Below are positions 7,908-16,073 of a stretch of DNA of 64,000 nucleotides, one piece after another. Within the stretch, counting starts at the first letter, position 1; the number at the start of each line of letters is the position of its first letter. Source of the DNA: JAYSYM01 sp964543475 (GTDB taxonomy: Bacteria; Bdellovibrionota; Bdellovibrionia; Bdellovibrionales; JAMPXM01); contig CAZIYJ010000004.1 in assembly GCA_964543475.1 (NCBI GenBank), positions 1 to 64,000 of the forward strand, in the 5' to 3' direction. The notes under the pieces were generated by a model, which worked only from the letters and a program-made list of their open reading frames with translations, made no database searches and was not told the origin of the DNA. The translations under genes were made by a program, and so were the position numbers.

Positions 7908-8233
7908 TCAGTACTCATATTCTCGATTTACAATCAGGTCTGCCAGCGTCTGGCGTTGAGGTAACGCTTTCAAAAAAGAGCGCTGGCCAAAGCGCTTGGT
8001 CTGAAATTCAAAAGTCTGCGACTAACGTCGATGGCCGAATTGCATTTCAGGCTCCAGCAGAATCTGGAATTTACCAACTCAATTTTTTTATTGAAGACTA
8101 TCTACGCAAGCGAAACGTAAAGCCGTTTTTTTTAGACACCCAAGTAAATTTTGAAATCACCGACACAAGTCGCAAATATCACGTTCCACTTTTACTAAGC
8201 CCGTTTGGCTACAGCACATATCGAGGAAGCTAA
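7904..8233 (+). CDS. hiuH: 5-hydroxyisourate hydrolase (transthyretin-like)
   Basis: This enzyme opens 5-hydroxyisourate, the product of urate oxidation, to OHCU. The 109-residue size is typical. It begins with the THILDLQSGLPA strand and ends in the diagnostic YRGS tetrapeptide; the YHVPLLLSPFGYSTY segment before it is the other family signature. There is no signal peptide, so it acts in the cytoplasm. It sits between xdhC (4-base overlap) and the multi-enzyme gene that carries the next step, OHCU decarboxylase. Confidence 0.95.
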   Translation: MISTHILDLQSGLPASGVEVTLSKKSAGQSAWSEIQKSATNVDGRIAFQAPAESGIYQLNFFIEDYLRKRNVKPFFLDTQVNFEITDTSRKYHVPLLLSPFGYSTYRGS

Positions 8234-8235
8234 AA

Positions 8236-11200
8236 GTGAATTCTAGCTCGATTTTTTCGATCCCCTACTACCATGACTACATTTCACCGAAAATGGCGCG
8301 TAAGCTTTTAAATGAAGCTACTCCTGTTGCAGGTGTTGATGACTTAGTGCAAGTCGGTGATGGCGGTGGTCTTGAAAACTCTGAGTCGCTTAAGTTCTTA
8401 GTAGAGCTTTACAAAAAACTTGAGCAAGAGCTCGCAAAAGTACTGGGCCAGCGAATCACCGATCGTGAGTTCATCGATACACGTGTTCGCGCAATGAGTA
8501 AGTTTAATACCGATATGGGTCGTGAAATTGATGATCCGGATTATCAGACAATCCTCGGCTTGCAAGACGGCAAAGGACGAATTGTCGTAGGTCCAAAGCG
8601 TGACGACTACTGCCAATCGTCTCGAGGCGATAGACCAGTCGCAGCACTTCCCGATTTTCTGCAAGGCCCACACGTAACACTTTTCGGTCCTCCTGATAGT
8701 GCGAAGATGGCAATTAACGCCATGAACACTTACCATCGTAAACTTAAAGGCGAGCCGGCAATTGTCGAAAAACTCTTAAGCGCACAAAGCTTCGTACCTA
8801 AATGGGGAGCTGATGACGAAGATTCTAAAACTCCTTTACGCCAAGATTTAATTGATGCTGGCGTAAACTTAACTAAGTGCTTTGAAGGAACACTCACTGT
8901 TCCTGGCGAAGAGAAATACAAACTCGCAAAAGATCACCTTTCAATTCCAATTAAGCGTTTTCCGGGTTTGGCACTTCCTTGTACTTTCTTATTTTTAAAT
9001 CGCAGTCCGATACCACTTCATCTTTACGACTTTGCACTTCATCTTTTTAAAAATTGGCATAACCCGCAAGCATTAGTGTTTTATGTTCCAAAGCTCGAAA
9101 ATGAAGAAGAAGCTGCCTACATTCACAAGATGATCTCAGCTGCAGAGCTGATGATTAAGCATTTGCACAATGAATATCAGCTTGGATCAGTAAGGCTGAT
9201 GATTGTACTTGAAAACCCTAGAGCAATTGTGCGCACCCACGAAATTATCGATGCGCTCTACCCTTACTTTGCCGGAGCATCGCTTGGATGGCATGATTAT
9301 CTGGGCTCAACTGCGAGACTGTTCAAAGAAGACAGTCATTACCGAATTCCCGTTAAAGCTGATCCAGATATCGTAATTAAATACATTCGTGCCTCTCATC
9401 TGTTGTTGGCTGATGTAGTTGGTTCACGCGGCGGCATTAAAGTTGGTGGAATGTACGGAATTTTACCGCAAGATCCGTCGTTAGAGTCTGATTCATTTCA
9501 GATGACGTTGCTCGGTTACATCAAAGATGTACTCACGCAGATGAAGCGCGATCTCACTGGATTTTGGGTCGCTCACCCTGATTTCGTTAGACTAGGTTTA
9601 GCTCTGGTCGAAGCCTGGAAACAGCATAAAGAAGGTCAACCAGAAGCTCTGACTGAGCTTGTGACTGATCTTCTTCAAGAAAAATATCATAAAGAAATTT
9701 TAGATTTCATTTCTGCCGAAGATATTAAAGGACTTGATCAAAACGACCCAAACTATGTTCGCTCGCTTCTTGTTGCTGACATTAGAGAGTCTGATTTTAT
9801 TCCGAATAATCATCCTGACGAAATCAGATACAATGTTTTTCAAAGCTTACAATACTTAACTGATTGGCTCAGCGGCAATGGTTGTGTGGCACTGCCGGCG
9901 ATAGTTCGCGATGTACCGGTAAGAGTAATGGATGATTTGGCCACTGCTGAACGCTCGCGCTGGGAAGTCTGGCACGAAATCTATCACGGTCGGTTTAAGC
10001 TCGAAGACTTCGTACGCATTGCACACGAAGAGATGCACTTCATTCGCAAAGACCTTTCGGATACAAAAAAAATCGTTCAGGTAAAATGGGATGACCGATC
10101 AGCAAAATGGTACCCGATTGCACTTAAACTCATGCTCAAGCTCATGACCGACAGAACGCCTTGTGAGTTTGCAACCGAACTACTAATGCCATTTACAGTC
10201 GCGTCAGTTCGAAATGCTAAGGACCCTTGGCAAGCGGTCAGTGATATGGATACTGACAAGTTCAAGCTTGAATCCGAAGTTGCACGTTTAAATCATTACT
10301 TTGAAGCTTGTGGCTGCCAGCGTTTTGCAATCGAAATGGCTAAAGATGCATTTTTAGATTTAGGTAAAGCAGAGAAAATCATTCGCTCTTTTAATTTAAA
10401 CGAAATTTTAGAAGCAGCCTCATTTCACGGTGATATTGGCCAATCAACAGCTGGTCTTGACGCTCAAGCGACTCTTGAACAAAAAGAAGTCTTAGCCGAC
10501 GCAGAAGAAATACGACTCGAACTTCAAAAGCTCGGCTCTGAGTATTTAAAAAAACATAAATTTAAATTTTTAGTTTCAGCTAAAGACAAGTCAGGACGAG
10601 AGCTGCTTGAAATTTTAAAAGTCAGACTCCCCCGCTCGACTGATCATGAACTTTTTGAAGCACGCGAAGCTCTCTGGCAAATTACTCAAAAAAGACTTAC
10701 TTCTCAACCGCCCGACAAGGTTTGTAAAACCATTGAAGACCTTCGGCTACGTTATAAAATTTGTGGTGCAAGTGTTTCAATTAACTTGGGTGACCATACT
10801 CAGACACTAAGTTTTGGCGAAAGTAAAAAAGATACATCCCCGGTGCAGGCTGATACTAAGTTCGAAATTGCTTCTTTGAGCAAAACTTTGGCGTGCGCCT
10901 ACGCGATTGAATATTTCAGCTCTAAACAAATTGATCTTAAGACTTCGGTCGATTCACTTTTGGCAAAAACAAAATCAAAGTTTCGCGTTGGCACACCAGA
11001 CGTTCTTATTGAACATCTTCTGAGTCACAGGGCTTTGAACATGCACTATGTAAATGGTTTTGCTGAACCGCCTGAAGTTGAAAAGATCTTACTGAACCCT
11101 AGTGCTTTTGGTTATGAAAAATTGAGTGTGATAAATTCGCCTGGAACTAAGTTTAGTTACTCAGGCGGCGGATTTTTAGTTCTTGAGCACTTAATTGAAA

Positions 11201-12822
11201 GCCTTGAAGGACGATCAATTAAAGAGGATTTTGCTAAGTTTTTTAATGTAGATAGTTTTTATCCGACCAAAGAAACCGCAAATCAGTATTCTCGAGGCTA
11301 TCTTGATAGCGGACGTGAGCTTGCTCTACAATTTCCGCTCTTCGCTGCAGGAGCCTGGGCTTCAACGACTGATATCGCAATCTTTCTAAAGCAGCTTACC
11401 CAAAGTTTTAACTCTGTTGACGGTACGCCTAAAATTTCTCACGACACGGCTGTTAAAATGCTTCACGGACGCGATTTCGGAAGCCGTGAGTTTATGAATG
11501 CCGATATGGGCCTCGGAGTTTTCGTTATTGAAGCGGGAGAGAATAAATTTGCTCTGCACCAGGGAGCTAACGATGGTTTTAGAGCACTGTTCCTTCAATG
11601 CTTTACAGGGCCTGATCAAGGAAAAGGTTTGGTGATTTGTGCAAATGGCGACAATCGAGCTGTTGGATTTATAGCTGAAGTCGCTCAAACCATTTTAAAG
11701 TCGTTAGACATTCAGGGAATTGATTTCGAAAAGTTTGCGTCTTCGTTTGATTATAAAAATATTAGCCAAGAGCAAATTGTAAACCTCGGCTATAAGTCTC
11801 TTCTGCTTTCAGCGTTTTTACCAACTCAGGCCGCTGAAATCACTCGACCAAGTAATCGACTGCCGCGATCTGAACATGATGTTTTGCAAAACTCAAAAAT
11901 CGATTACGTCTCGAATGACCGCTTCGCTCGTGCCGAAAATTTATTAAGTCCTTTTGAGCCAGTTTTTGATCCAGAACTTTTTTGCCCTCAAGGAAAAGTC
12001 ATGGATAGCTGGGAATCGTCTCGGCATAACGAAAAACCGTACCATTCATTGCAATTGACCTTAAAAAAGCCTTCAAACTTTAACTATTGCTGGATTTCGA
12101 CAAAGTATCATGATGGCAACCAAGTTGAGCACGTTCGCATTTTGGCGAGAGAGAATGAAAAAAGTGACTGGGTCGAAGTCTTACCGAAAACTCATTTACT
12201 TGGTCACAGCGAAATTAAGTTAAAGCTTTCTGCTGAGGCTCAAGCCTACGCACAAGTTGAAATTCAAGCCTATCCCGATGGCGGCCTTACTCGATTAGCC
12301 CTTTATGCAGATCTACCTTCTATTGATGCACAACAGTTTCTCGCGTTGGGTGATGCAAAATGCTCACGCTATCAAGAGGCGATTCCAAAGAGCCTAAAGC
12401 CACTGGTCCTACCGTACCTTCCAGAAACAGGTGATATCGAAGTTTTGCATGTCAGCAATGAGCATTATGGCCCAGGGGCGCAAGTCATCTCGGCATTTGA
12501 ACCACTTCATATGTTTGATGGATTCGAATCGGCTCGAAGCAGAACTGCTAATCATCACGAAGAAATTCATCTTCGTTTAAAGACTCCGGCGAAGTTAAGC
12601 CAGGTCCATTTCGATTTTAAATTTTTCGTAAATAATAATCCTCAAGCAGTTAGCATTGAAGGATTATGTAACGGAGAATGGCTGGAGTTAGCTTCAAAAA
12701 CTGAGGTCAAAGCCTTTGCAGGAAATCAAAAAGTCTTTAGCATTTCTGAGCCAAAAAAAGTGAGTGAACTTAAGATCAAAGTCTTTCCTGATGGCGGGAT
12801 CAATCGCATCCGGATTTACTAG
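8236..12822 (+). CDS. Four-part purine catabolism megaenzyme: malate synthase, OHCU decarboxylase, serine hydrolase, allantoicase
   Basis: A GTG at 8236 follows GAGGAAG two bases after hiuH. The single uninterrupted frame gives 1528 residues. Residues about 1-660 match malate synthase A: KMAINAMN (157-164), metal ligands Glu326 and Asp354 (GWHDY), WVAHPDF (444-450), SGNGC and VMDDLATAE with the catalytic Asp567. Residues about 685-825 match OHCU decarboxylase, with His731 in the HGDIGQ position of HPDLAG. Residues about 830-1160 are a class C beta-lactamase-like serine hydrolase: SLSK (Ser880, Lys883), YSG (975-977) and HQG (1108-1110). Residues about 1235-1528 are two allantoicase repeats (GKVMDSWESSR; FDGFESARSR, each ending in a PDGG turn). 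The domains cover OHCU to allantoin, allantoate to ureidoglycolate and glyoxylate to malate. No family-level doubt remains for three domains; the role of the serine hydrolase is open. Confidence 0.9.
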   Translation: MNSSSIFSIPYYHDYISPKMARKLLNEATPVAGVDDLVQVGDGGGLENSESLKFLVELYKKLEQELAKVLGQRITDREFIDTRVRAMSKFNTDMGREIDDPDYQTILGLQDGKGRIVVGPKRDDYCQSSRGDRPVAALPDFLQGPHVTLFGPPDSAKMAINAMNTYHRKLKGEPAIVEKLLSAQSFVPKWGADDEDSKTPLRQDLIDAGVNLTKCFEGTLTVPGEEKYKLAKDHLSIPIKRFPGLALPCTFLFLNRSPIPLHLYDFALHLFKNWHNPQALVFYVPKLENEEEAAYIHKMISAAELMIKHLHNEYQLGSVRLMIVLENPRAIVRTHEIIDALYPYFAGASLGWHDYLGSTARLFKEDSHYRIPVKADPDIVIKYIRASHLLLADVVGSRGGIKVGGMYGILPQDPSLESDSFQMTLLGYIKDVLTQMKRDLTGFWVAHPDFVRLGLALVEAWKQHKEGQPEALTELVTDLLQEKYHKEILDFISAEDIKGLDQNDPNYVRSLLVADIRESDFIPNNHPDEIRYNVFQSLQYLTDWLSGNGCVALPAIVRDVPVRVMDDLATAERSRWEVWHEIYHGRFKLEDFVRIAHEEMHFIRKDLSDTKKIVQVKWDDRSAKWYPIALKLMLKLMTDRTPCEFATELLMPFTVASVRNAKDPWQAVSDMDTDKFKLESEVARLNHYFEACGCQRFAIEMAKDAFLDLGKAEKIIRSFNLNEILEAASFHGDIGQSTAGLDAQATLEQKEVLADAEEIRLELQKLGSEYLKKHKFKFLVSAKDKSGRELLEILKVRLPRSTDHELFEAREALWQITQKRLTSQPPDKVCKTIEDLRLRYKICGASVSINLGDHTQTLSFGESKKDTSPVQADTKFEIASLSKTLACAYAIEYFSSKQIDLKTSVDSLLAKTKSKFRVGTPDVLIEHLLSHRALNMHYVNGFAEPPEVEKILLNPSAFGYEKLSVINSPGTKFSYSGGGFLVLEHLIESLEGRSIKEDFAKFFNVDSFYPTKETANQYSRGYLDSGRELALQFPLFAAGAWASTTDIAIFLKQLTQSFNSVDGTPKISHDTAVKMLHGRDFGSREFMNADMGLGVFVIEAGENKFALHQGANDGFRALFLQCFTGPDQGKGLVICANGDNRAVGFIAEVAQTILKSLDIQGIDFEKFASSFDYKNISQEQIVNLGYKSLLLSAFLPTQAAEITRPSNRLPRSEHDVLQNSKIDYVSNDRFARAENLLSPFEPVFDPELFCPQGKVMDSWESSRHNEKPYHSLQLTLKKPSNFNYCWISTKYHDGNQVEHVRILARENEKSDWVEVLPKTHLLGHSEIKLKLSAEAQAYAQVEIQAYPDGGLTRLALYADLPSIDAQQFLALGDAKCSRYQEAIPKSLKPLVLPYLPETGDIEVLHVSNEHYGPGAQVISAFEPLHMFDGFESARSRTANHHEEIHLRLKTPAKLSQVHFDFKFFVNNNPQAVSIEGLCNGEWLELASKTEVKAFAGNQKVFSISEPKKVSELKIKVFPDGGINRIRIY

Positions 12823-12828
12823 CGACGT

Positions 12829-14001
12829 TTACTGATGGCCAAGCCATTTGCCGATGATGGCGCGCTCTTCTTCGGTGATGTTAGTCTTATTTGAAAGTGG
12901 CATCGTTTTTTCAGTGACCACTCTTAAAATAATTTTATCGCGATATTTCAAAAGCTGATCTTCAGTTTCAAAGATCACATTATTAACTGCGACTGTAAAA
13001 ACATCGTCGGTATTTTTTGTACTATGACAAGAGAGACACCGAGTTTGGATAATTGAAGAAACACTTTGATAATCAATTGGCCCGTCGACTGACACCACCG
13101 CTGCCTCTGGTTTTTGCGCCGTAACAAATACTAACGCCAAAATCCCGATTGCTGCTGGGAAGAGAGTCCATCGCTCTATATTTCGTTTTGTCACCATTGC
13201 ATGGCGAACAAGAGCACCCGAAACAGTTAGTAGAATCAATAGTAACCAACTCAACTCATGACTATACACAGCCGCATAGTGGTTACTGAGCATGATAAAA
13301 AGAACCGGGAAAGTAAAATATGTATTATGAACGGATCGAACTTTTGATTTTAAACTAACCGAATAGTCTGGAACTTGTCCGGCTTGTGCTTCTTTTAGCA
13401 TTTTCGCTTGGCCCGGCAAAATGCGAATCCAAACATTTAAAAGCATCAGTGTTCCGAAGATCGCGCCAATCAGAATGTACGCACCTCGACCACTAAACAT
13501 ATTTGTACATAAGTAGATGAGGCCTGAGAAAAAACCAACTGAGAGAATAATCTTTACTGAATGCCAGCGAATCGTTCGGCTAATCCAGACAAAATCATAA
13601 AACAACCATGACCCAACGATCATCGCTAAAGTTAGGCTAATGGCTTCTACTTGAGTTAACGCCATTACTCGTGGATCAATTAAAAGACTTGCTCCACGCA
13701 AAAAATAAACAACGATTAAAAGAAGAAACCCTGTGATCCAAGTAAGAGTGGCTTCCCATTTAAACCAGTGCAACAGTTGCGGAAGCTCGCCAGGGTAAAT
13801 TTTCTTCTTTTCTACTTGATAGTAAAACCCGCCGTGGACCATGAAGACTTCGCCTTCGACATTGCGCCGAGGCTGTGATGGCGGCTCGAAACTACTATCG
13901 AGCCAGATGAAGTAAAACGAACTTCCGATCCAGGCGATCCCGGCGACGAGATGCGAGAATCTTAAAAAGTATTCGAGCCAAAGGTTAAAACTTGCTTCCA
14001 C
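12829..14001 (-). CDS. puuD: PuuD-type membrane urate oxidase with C-terminal cytochrome c
   Basis: PuuD oxidises urate to 5-hydroxyisourate and sends electrons to the respiratory chain rather than making peroxide. The 390-residue protein has the N-terminal urate oxidase membrane domain (FSHLVAGIAWIGSSFYFIWLD, HGGFYYQVEKKKI, LHWFKWEATLTW) with about eight membrane segments, then a periplasmic cytochrome c with CLSCH at 322-326 and a likely axial Met367 (TMPLSN). It lies tail-to-tail with the megaenzyme gene, six bases apart. It supplies the step between XdhAB and HiuH, so the locus is complete from xanthine to OHCU. Confidence 0.92.
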   Translation of the reverse strand: MEASFNLWLEYFLRFSHLVAGIAWIGSSFYFIWLDSSFEPPSQPRRNVEGEVFMVHGGFYYQVEKKKIYPGELPQLLHWFKWEATLTWITGFLLLIVVYFLRGASLLIDPRVMALTQVEAISLTLAMIVGSWLFYDFVWISRTIRWHSVKIILSVGFFSGLIYLCTNMFSGRGAYILIGAIFGTLMLLNVWIRILPGQAKMLKEAQAGQVPDYSVSLKSKVRSVHNTYFTFPVLFIMLSNHYAAVYSHELSWLLLILLTVSGALVRHAMVTKRNIERWTLFPAAIGILALVFVTAQKPEAAVVSVDGPIDYQSVSSIIQTRCLSCHSTKNTDDVFTVAVNNVIFETEDQLLKYRDKIILRVVTEKTMPLSNKTNITEEERAIIGKWLGHQ

Positions 14002-14059
14002 CCAGCCACTTTAGATCAGGAGCACTTGTGTCACAACAACTAAAACTGCACCTAGATGC

Positions 14060-14563
14060 CTAAAAGAAATTATTTAGTCTTATTTCAAGCGACGGACTCA
14101 CTCCCGCAGATCGCCAAGCAAACTTGTTATCAGTATCCTTTAGCAAAATCGTAGGCGTCGATTGAATTTCAAATTTTTCACCAAGCTGTTGTGATTCATC
14201 GTAACCAACTTGGAAAAGGTAGCCTCGCTCTTTGGCAGCTGCGCTCACCGTCGCAGCATCTTCGCCAAGGCTCACAGCAACAACTTTCGTTGCCCATGAT
14301 GGATTATTCTCAACCATTCTGTTAATTCGCGCGAGTTCAACTTTGCAGGGTGGACACCACGTTGCCCAAAATACGATGACAATTTTTTCGGTTGGGTCAG
14401 CGAGATTTCTTTGCGAGCCATCGAGCAACTTTACTTGTGCCTCGGGCGCAGTCTCGGGACCAGACGGCGCTCCCGGTAACAAGTTTGGCCCAAGCCGATA
14501 GCCAATCAACCCAATGATGACGATCCAAAACGCCCAGTCTGCAAATTTTTTCCACCGCTTCAT
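14060..14563 (-). CDS. Membrane-anchored thioredoxin-like (TlpA/ResA-type) protein
   Basis: The 167-residue product has one N-terminal membrane helix (residues 9-24) and a periplasmic thioredoxin fold with the active site WCPPC and the cis-proline loop STPTILL. Such proteins reduce disulfides in apocytochromes c or other exported proteins. It lies beside puuD, which carries a c-type heme, so service to cytochrome maturation is plausible but not shown. No other cytochrome maturation gene is present here. Confidence 0.85.
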   Translation of the reverse strand: MKRWKKFADWAFWIVIIGLIGYRLGPNLLPGAPSGPETAPEAQVKLLDGSQRNLADPTEKIVIVFWATWCPPCKVELARINRMVENNPSWATKVVAVSLGEDAATVSAAAKERGYLFQVGYDESQQLGEKFEIQSTPTILLKDTDNKFAWRSAGVSPSLEIRLNNFF

Positions 14564-14614
14564 GTTCGCGACAGTATCATCAATTAATTTTCGCGGCGCT
14601 GCGAATTTTGAAAC

Positions 14615-14679
14615 TCTAGAGTTTTTCCGCGCCAGCGCGGAATTTATCTAGAATATCTGGCGCGGAAGTTTGAAAAAGC
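14615..14679. repeat. Dispersed palindromic repeat, copy 2
   Basis: This is the second copy of the element at 1098-1161, in the same orientation, with only a few differences (for example AATTTATCTAGA for AACTTTTCTAGA). It lies in the gap between the TlpA-like gene and the 3' end of the SufR-like regulator. The nested arms TTCCGCGCCAG and CTGGCGCGGAA are kept perfectly. Confidence 0.75.
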
Positions 14680-14716
14680 CACCCAGTCTGGATATCCATT
14701 TCGCACGCGCCTTTGC

Positions 14717-15346
14717 TCACTTGATGCAAAACCTGCAAACTGTTCCGCCGCGAGCAATACAGCTTTCGAGCTTTACTGACTTTTTCCCGCTCGCTGCTTG
14801 AATAAATTTGATGTCGAAGGCGCAAAGTTCTGGATGCAGCTTAGCAACTGAGTGGTAGACGCAATTAGTTGCTTCTATAATTGCACCTTTTCGCATATCG
14901 CTCTGCTTAAGCGATGCTCGATAGCCTAGTTCATTCATTACTTTTGTAAGCTCACCTAAGCGATCGCGGTCTGAAGGCTGATCTGCGAAGCGCTTTTCCA
15001 TCGACTTAACGATCCGCAAAGCAAGTCGCTCCATTGTCTCTGTCATCTGCTGCGCACCAAGATCTTCAGTCAAAAATTCAAGAAGCACATTTGAAAGCCA
15101 TGAATACTGGCGCGGAAATGCCTCGTGCCCCTCAGGCGACAAAAGATATCGCCGACGAGGTCGTCCGATGCTTCCTTTGTCATCCTCGCTGATCACCATT
15201 CCGAGAGTCTGTAACCTTAGTACGTGTTCACGAGCAGCATTTTTCGTGATCTGCAGATGCTCGGCAATCGTATCCAGCGTCTTTCCCGCTGGCTGTTCAA
15301 GCAAGTACTCAAGAACCTTCTTCTGATTAGTATGTAAGCCGACCAT
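14717..15346 (-). CDS. SufR-like winged-helix regulator with C-terminal Fe-S ligand cysteines
   Basis: The 209-residue protein has an N-terminal winged helix (LEYLLEQPAGKTLDTIAEHLQITKNAAREHVLRL, wing GRPRRRY) of the ArsR/DeoR-like SufR group. The C-terminal domain has cysteines in NCVYHSVAKLHPELCAFD and ESCIARGGTVCRFC, matching the pattern used by SufR to bind a 4Fe-4S cluster. SufR represses iron-sulfur assembly operons. No suf or isc gene is in the window, so the target is elsewhere or different. It is divergent from the secreted protein at 15442. Confidence 0.75.
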   Translation of the reverse strand: MVGLHTNQKKVLEYLLEQPAGKTLDTIAEHLQITKNAAREHVLRLQTLGMVISEDDKGSIGRPRRRYLLSPEGHEAFPRQYSWLSNVLLEFLTEDLGAQQMTETMERLALRIVKSMEKRFADQPSDRDRLGELTKVMNELGYRASLKQSDMRKGAIIEATNCVYHSVAKLHPELCAFDIKFIQAASGKKSVKLESCIARGGTVCRFCIK

Positions 15347-15441
15347 TCACTCTCCCAGACATTTAAACAATTTAAACAGTCTTTACATTTTTAACTCAGG
15401 CGCGCAGATTGAGCCACAGAAATTCTCTTGAAAGGAGAAAC

Positions 15442-15894
15442 ATGAAAAAATTCATTGCCGCTATATTTTTAGGGGTCGCGATCGGCCAACCAGCGCTTGC
15501 AGAAAATAATCCAGAATTATCAAAAGTGACCAAGATTGAATGTGAACGCACGACAAAAGCTGGCGATCATCAGACACTTATCCCCAATTTTGGAGACGCC
15601 GATCATATTTTCTTTACTGGCTACTACACGACATCATCGGGCCGCTTCGAAAGAAAAAGAATTGTCTACGAAGTGAAGACTGAGAGAGTGCCCGACGGTG
15701 CTGATCATTTACGAATTTCAAACCCGCACCTTCAGTTCCAAGATGACCGCACCTATGATCTGCGAACAAATGACTATGTGACCGGCACACTTTCGCGCGT
15801 CGTTTGCCAACCTGGAGTCGGAGGCTACGGCCCAGGCGGGATTCCCGAAGCGACTTGCGTCGACATGATCTATAACTGTCAATTTATTCGTTGA
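15442..15894 (+). CDS. Exported protein of unknown function
   Basis: The ATG at 15442 is preceded by GAAAGGAGAAAC and starts a signal peptide (MKKFIAAIFLGVAIGQPALA). The mature part of about 130 residues has an N-terminal ECERTTKAGD segment and a C-terminal Gly/Cys-rich tail (CQPGVGGYGPGGIPEATCVDMIYNCQF) with likely disulfides. No family is recognised. It is divergent from the SufR-like regulator. The space between them has two ATTTAAAC-type boxes in close succession (15360-15379) that could be an operator. Confidence 0.6.
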   Translation: MKKFIAAIFLGVAIGQPALAENNPELSKVTKIECERTTKAGDHQTLIPNFGDADHIFFTGYYTTSSGRFERKRIVYEVKTERVPDGADHLRISNPHLQFQDDRTYDLRTNDYVTGTLSRVVCQPGVGGYGPGGIPEATCVDMIYNCQFIR

Positions 15895-15896
15895 GC

Positions 15897-15922
15897 AAAA
15901 AGGGCCGCAAGATAGGCGGCCC
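15897..15922. terminator. Hairpin after the 15442-15894 gene
   Basis: GGGCCGC (15902-15908) pairs with GCGGCCC (15916-15922) over a seven-base loop. Five A residues precede it, so the minus strand reads as hairpin plus T5, a classical terminator. On the plus strand no T-run follows, so termination there would be weak. Confidence 0.5.
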
Positions 15923-16073
15923 ATTAGCTTTACGAGTCGCTCTCGTCAGCGAGCGGAGTTTCGGCGTGATACACACACGAATCCGATCAGAGACGAGTTG
16001 TCACCATTCAACTCGGCACACCCCGTGCAGTTACCAACTTCGAACGCAGTTAACACAACCTTTCGGAGTCACA

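Noticed and set aside
8236..12822. Possibility that the long fusion is an assembly or frameshift artefact
   Set aside because: The frame is continuous, the linkers are ordinary polar sequence, and every domain is complete and functionally related to the operon.
15891..16073. Extended N-terminus for the Gly-Tyr-Cys repeat protein
   Set aside because: The upstream extension starts within the previous gene and would bury the clear signal peptide that begins at 16074.
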